This document shows positions 60,639-64,000 of a stretch of DNA of 64,000 bases, piece by piece. Under the pieces are notes generated by a model, which saw only the letters and a program-made list of their open reading frames with translations, made no database searches and had not been told where the DNA came from. Within the stretch, counting starts at the first letter, position 1; each line of letters opens with the position of its first letter. The position numbers and the translations under genes are program-made. Source of the DNA: Candidatus Gastranaerophilales bacterium (GTDB lineage: Bacteria > Cyanobacteriota > Vampirovibrionia > Gastranaerophilales > Gastranaerophilaceae); NCBI GenBank assembly GCA_944326525.1, contig CALVEG010000002.1:62001-126000 (forward strand), written 5' to 3'.

Positions 60639-63578
60639 ATGACCGTAAGTTTAACAGTCCAACAAAAACAAGCAATCGCTGAATACAGACAACAAAACAA
60701 TATAAGTTCTACCGTAAGCGACAGCCAAGTTGTTCAACAAATGATAAAAAGCGGCAAAATCCCCGCTTGTTTCAGTTCACTTGCTGTTGGCAAAACCTCT
60801 AACGCAAACAAGAACGATCAAATTTTTACAAAAAATACAAGTGCTCAAACCTCAACATCTCAAAATCAAAACGGTGCAAATCCACTTGAAAAGCAGCTTG
60901 CAGCCTTTGGGCTTATTAACAGAAACGGCGCAGGCGAAAAGATTAAAATTGGCGACCAGGAATTCACCGTAATTGGCGAAGCCACTAACGGAAGAAAAAT
61001 TGTTCAAGATGCACAAAAACAAATTCAAATCATATCACACGATAATAAAATTTTAGACAAAAACTATGTTCTCAAAAAAAATGCAAGCGATGCGGTTAAA
61101 AATGATTCACAAGTTGCACAAAATACGACTTTAAAATTGCTTGATACTTATGTCAAAAACGCAGAAAAAGATTTTCAAGATCAACTTGCAAAAGACGGTT
61201 GGGCAGGAGATTTTGCTGACGGAATAAGTATTCTTTGGGGCTCAGACAACCGTGCATCAAAAGTCAGCAAAGACATAGATAAATATAAAAAAGATATTGA
61301 AGAATTAAGAAAAGCTGCAGAAAAAGGTGATAAAAATTTTAATGAAAAATTTAAAAAGATGTTTGGCATTGAATTTAACCAAGAAGCGATAGCTAATTAC
61401 ATCCAAAACCCAAGCGAAGAAAATTACCAAAAAGCCTTTGGGACTAAAAACAATATAACTGAACGCGTAAATGACTATAACAAATCACAGCAGACAGGAG
61501 CCAGTGTTGTCAAAGGAACAGCCACTGTTGGAGCAGGTGTTGCAATAGGAGTAGCTACAGGAGGCACCGGTCTTGTAGGATTAGGCGCCGCAGCTGCCGC
61601 AACAGGCGGCGCAAGTGCTGCAATAAACATTTCAGACAGATTAACCTCTGATGTCGGATTACAGGAAGGTGAATTACAAGACATACTTGTAAGTGCAGCC
61701 TGGGACGGAGCTTCCGTAATCGCCGGTGGTGCTGTCGGTAAAATTGCAAGCACAGCAATTAAAGGAGGAACAACTGCAGCTGCAGTTGGAAGAACTGCAA
61801 TTAACACAGCCGGTGATGTCGCTATGGGTGCAGCTCAAGAACTTGCTGAAACAGGTTCAATATCTGCAGAAGGCGTAATTATAAATGCTGCAATGGGCGG
61901 AGTTGGCGGTGCAGCAAGCGAAGGCGGTTTAAGAAAAATTAAACATGCTATAACCAAAGAAAAAACACCGACAACTAGCAACCAACCTTCACCCCCTGCC
62001 ACTACCCCAATAGTTAATGAAAACGGTGACGAAATTGCCGGTGGAATTTTCGGTTCCAAAAATTCTTCTAAACCATCCTTTATTGAAAGGATGCTCGGCT
62101 CTGGCAAAAAAAATACAGAATTAACCGATGCTGAAATTAATAAAAAAGTAAAACAAAATTTAGAAAAAAGCAGGATTCAAAATAACGGAGACTCACATCA
62201 ATCTCAAAAATTATCGAAAGCTATGGATCCTTCAAAACCGCTTGTTAAAGATTTAGGTGAAAACGTAGATATAAAAAACATATCAAAACATGTAGAACCG
62301 GGAGAAGTTTGCGCTGTTGGCACACCACCAAATCAGAAACTATATGTAAACAATAATGGCAATGCCGTAGAAATTAAACTTTCCAGAGAAAAGTTTGAAG
62401 AACTATTTTCACAAAAAGGCTTGGCTATGGCAGAACAAAAAGGACTCAATAATTGTTGGTTACTATCTAAAATTAATGCAATGACAGAATCTGCATCCGG
62501 AAGAGCACAAATATATTCCATGTTTGAAGAATTACCTAACGGAGATATTAAAATTTCACTGGAAAATAGCGATCCTATAACATTTCCAGGCGGCAAACCC
62601 GCTGATGCAGCGAACGCAAAACTCGGACAAGGCGCAGCTCCAGGAATAGAAATGCTTCAACAAGCAGTTCTTATAAGAACATTAAAAGGCGCTGAAGGTA
62701 AAGTTGATAATATTGCAAAACTGGATTACGACAGTATAAATAAAGCAACCGACGCTATGAACACAGATGCAACGGCAACAAAATATTTATTAGGAGACAA
62801 TGTCACAACAAAAACAGTAAAAGCTCCTCTTCAAAATAACCCAACAACAACAGCCAATTATGAAAAAGAATTAGAAAATGCTTTAAATAATTTCAAAAAC
62901 GGACAAGACATCGGAACTGCAATATGGGGTGCACATTCTAGAACAATAGTAAATTACGATCCTAAAACCAAAATGGTAACCTACCACGATCCATATAACG
63001 GAGGTGTTGATGTAACTTGCAGTCTGGATGAATTCAAAAAATCATCACCTACAATATATATTTCCCAACAGAAAAACCAAACTACAGCTCAAAATGTGCC
63101 ACAACAAGAATCGCCAAAAGTAAATTCAGCACCAAATGACACCCCAATTGAACAAACACCACCTCAAAAAACTACAGATTCAAATGATATATCCCTACCA
63201 AATGGCTACAGAAAAGGTAAAGGGCTTGGCGGTCAACCAACTATTGTAGGCCCCAATAATGAACTCTTTATGCTAACTTCCAGCGGTTGGGAACCGATTA
63301 ATAGAAAGGCAATGGAAATTGCAGATGATATTATTCCTCAATTAAAAACTCCAAATTCTAAATCCCAAGGAGTGCTAAATCAATCTGATGCTCCAACTCA
63401 AAGTAATCCAACATCAAAAACCACAGCAACTGATACAAATACCACACCGCAACCTCAACAACTTGCTATTCCAAAAGGGTTTAAAGAATATGGTAAAATT
63501 ATGGGAAAACGAGCTATTATAGGCCCTGATAATGTTGTTATGTATGAATCAAAAGGTTCTTGGAAAAGAATTAACTAA
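60639..63578 (+). CDS. Calpain-like cysteine protease domain protein, possible effector
   Basis: This 979-residue protein has a Gln/Asn-rich N-terminal region (1-100), a small strand-rich part (about 100-150), a charged helical part (150-280), a Gly/Ala-rich hydrophobic stretch (about 285-440), a linker, and a C2 calpain-like protease domain. The protease signatures are GLNNCWLLSKINAM with the nucleophile Cys606, GAHSRTIVNYDP with His766, and YHDPYNGG with Asp784 or Asn787. Two related 37-residue repeats follow (about 852-888 and 943-979), joined by Pro/Thr/Gln-rich linkers. No signal peptide is seen. The plan recalls polymorphic toxins and secreted effectors. A small gene follows after 35 bases. 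Confidence 0.78.
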   Translation: MTVSLTVQQKQAIAEYRQQNNISSTVSDSQVVQQMIKSGKIPACFSSLAVGKTSNANKNDQIFTKNTSAQTSTSQNQNGANPLEKQLAAFGLINRNGAGEKIKIGDQEFTVIGEATNGRKIVQDAQKQIQIISHDNKILDKNYVLKKNASDAVKNDSQVAQNTTLKLLDTYVKNAEKDFQDQLAKDGWAGDFADGISILWGSDNRASKVSKDIDKYKKDIEELRKAAEKGDKNFNEKFKKMFGIEFNQEAIANYIQNPSEENYQKAFGTKNNITERVNDYNKSQQTGASVVKGTATVGAGVAIGVATGGTGLVGLGAAAAATGGASAAINISDRLTSDVGLQEGELQDILVSAAWDGASVIAGGAVGKIASTAIKGGTTAAAVGRTAINTAGDVAMGAAQELAETGSISAEGVIINAAMGGVGGAASEGGLRKIKHAITKEKTPTTSNQPSPPATTPIVNENGDEIAGGIFGSKNSSKPSFIERMLGSGKKNTELTDAEINKKVKQNLEKSRIQNNGDSHQSQKLSKAMDPSKPLVKDLGENVDIKNISKHVEPGEVCAVGTPPNQKLYVNNNGNAVEIKLSREKFEELFSQKGLAMAEQKGLNNCWLLSKINAMTESASGRAQIYSMFEELPNGDIKISLENSDPITFPGGKPADAANAKLGQGAAPGIEMLQQAVLIRTLKGAEGKVDNIAKLDYDSINKATDAMNTDATATKYLLGDNVTTKTVKAPLQNNPTTTANYEKELENALNNFKNGQDIGTAIWGAHSRTIVNYDPKTKMVTYHDPYNGGVDVTCSLDEFKKSSPTIYISQQKNQTTAQNVPQQESPKVNSAPNDTPIEQTPPQKTTDSNDISLPNGYRKGKGLGGQPTIVGPNNELFMLTSSGWEPINRKAMEIADDIIPQLKTPNSKSQGVLNQSDAPTQSNPTSKTTATDTNTTPQPQQLAIPKGFKEYGKIMGKRAIIGPDNVVMYESKGSWKRIN

Positions 63579-63613
63579 TTTTAAATAGTAATATTTTATG
63601 ATAAAATCAATTT

Positions 63614-63943
63614 ATGAACAAAAATATAAATGATAAACAAGAACTTATAGAACTTGAAGAAAAAATTAAAATAGCAGAAGAATCTGGCGCTCCTATAGAA
63701 GAATTTGTTTTGCGCGAAATTGAAATTTTACAGCAAACAATAGATATTTTTATAAAAGAAAAAACACAAGAAGGACTTTTAAATGACATTGCAGTGGCAG
63801 AAGCTGAAATTCGTCAATATTCTGCGATGCGCCAACTGGCAGAAAAAATAAATTACCCCACAGAAAAATATACCGAACATATAAAAGAAGTGCAATGCAG
63901 ACTTCTTGGAGAAAACAATTGGAAAACTTTTTTCGGCAATTAA
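63614..63943 (+). CDS. Small helical protein next to the calpain-like gene
   Basis: The 109-residue protein is acidic and almost wholly alpha-helical (ELIELEEKIKIAEESG, then a heptad-like stretch and RQYSAMRQLAEKIN). It has no signal peptide or membrane helix. Lying 35 bases after the large protease gene on the same strand, it could be its chaperone, inhibitor or immunity protein, which is inference from context. No strong ribosome site is visible. Nothing further is seen in 63944-64000. Confidence 0.55.
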   Translation: MNKNINDKQELIELEEKIKIAEESGAPIEEFVLREIEILQQTIDIFIKEKTQEGLLNDIAVAEAEIRQYSAMRQLAEKINYPTEKYTEHIKEVQCRLLGENNWKTFFGN

Positions 63944-64000
63944 AAAATATAATATAAAAGGTTAGTAAATTTTATATACTATTTATAGTTTAACTTTTGT

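Noticed and set aside
1-64000. Insertion sequences, prophage, CRISPR array
   Set aside because: No transposase, integrase, phage structural gene or regularly spaced repeat was seen in reading through the window.

Overview
This 64 kb window is a low-GC bacterial chromosome segment, densely coded on both strands. I saw no insertion sequence, phage gene, CRISPR array or rRNA operon. The organism is inferred, not proven. It has a Gram-negative envelope: lipid A genes lpxI and lpxB, Kdo-pathway genes kdsD and kdsC, an OstA/LptD-like outer-membrane protein, an MCE/MlaD protein and lspA. It also has cyanobacteria-like touches: YvcK with two N-terminal membrane helices and NusG with a charged N-terminal extension. 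Together with prepilin-like proteins and several large membrane-anchored helical proteins I cannot assign, this best fits a gut-type relative of Cyanobacteria (Vampirovibrionia/Melainabacteria, Gastranaerophilales-like).

Region by region. 0-3.4 kb: a non-coding stretch with a candidate small RNA, then rsmG and a P-loop ATPase/TPR protein. 3.5-9.7 kb: an envelope cluster (small membrane protein, M23 murein hydrolase, OstA/LptD-like protein, class II aldolase, lpxI, lpxB). 9.8-13.1 kb: an unknown membrane protein, dgt and a GNAT-like protein. 13.2-18.8 kb: murC-murB-ddl-ftsQ-nadE. 18.8-20.4 kb: an MBL-fold hydrolase and the rpmI-rplT operon. 20.4-24.3 kb: a DUF3137-like protein, two small lineage-type proteins, yajQ, a prepilin-like protein divergent from an XRE regulator, and panD. 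24.4-29.8 kb: a GH13 enzyme cotranscribed with two unknown membrane proteins. 29.9-32.6 kb: kdsD-kdsC-queD-uppP. 33-37.8 kb: an ion transporter, a 2-hydroxyacid dehydrogenase, a TPR protein and an MCE protein. 37.9-43.2 kb: leuS, an NTF2-like secreted protein, lspA, an RluA-family synthase and a small membrane protein. 43.3-45.9 kb: rpmG-tRNA-Trp-secE-nusG-rplK-rplA. 46-47.8 kb: a coiled-coil protein, coaD and a winged-helix protein. 47.9-52.5 kb: an AddAB-like helicase and a separate Fe-S nuclease. 53-54.4 kb: rplJ-rplL with a structured leader. 54.4-60.4 kb: a membrane protein, panC, panB, yvcK, pxpA, a membrane-anchored nuclease-fold protein and rpsT. 60.6-63.9 kb: a 979-residue protein with a calpain-like cysteine protease domain, followed by a small partner gene.

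The clusters fit together as envelope building (lipid A, Kdo, peptidoglycan, division, undecaprenyl recycling), pantothenate/CoA supply (panB, panC, panD, coaD) and translation. The most interesting items are the calpain-like protein with its small neighbour, the rearranged AddAB-like helicase-nuclease pair, a NAD synthetase whose glutaminase domain has lost its catalytic residues, a switch-like rplJ leader, an operator-like palindrome inside the prepilin promoter, and two candidate small RNAs.
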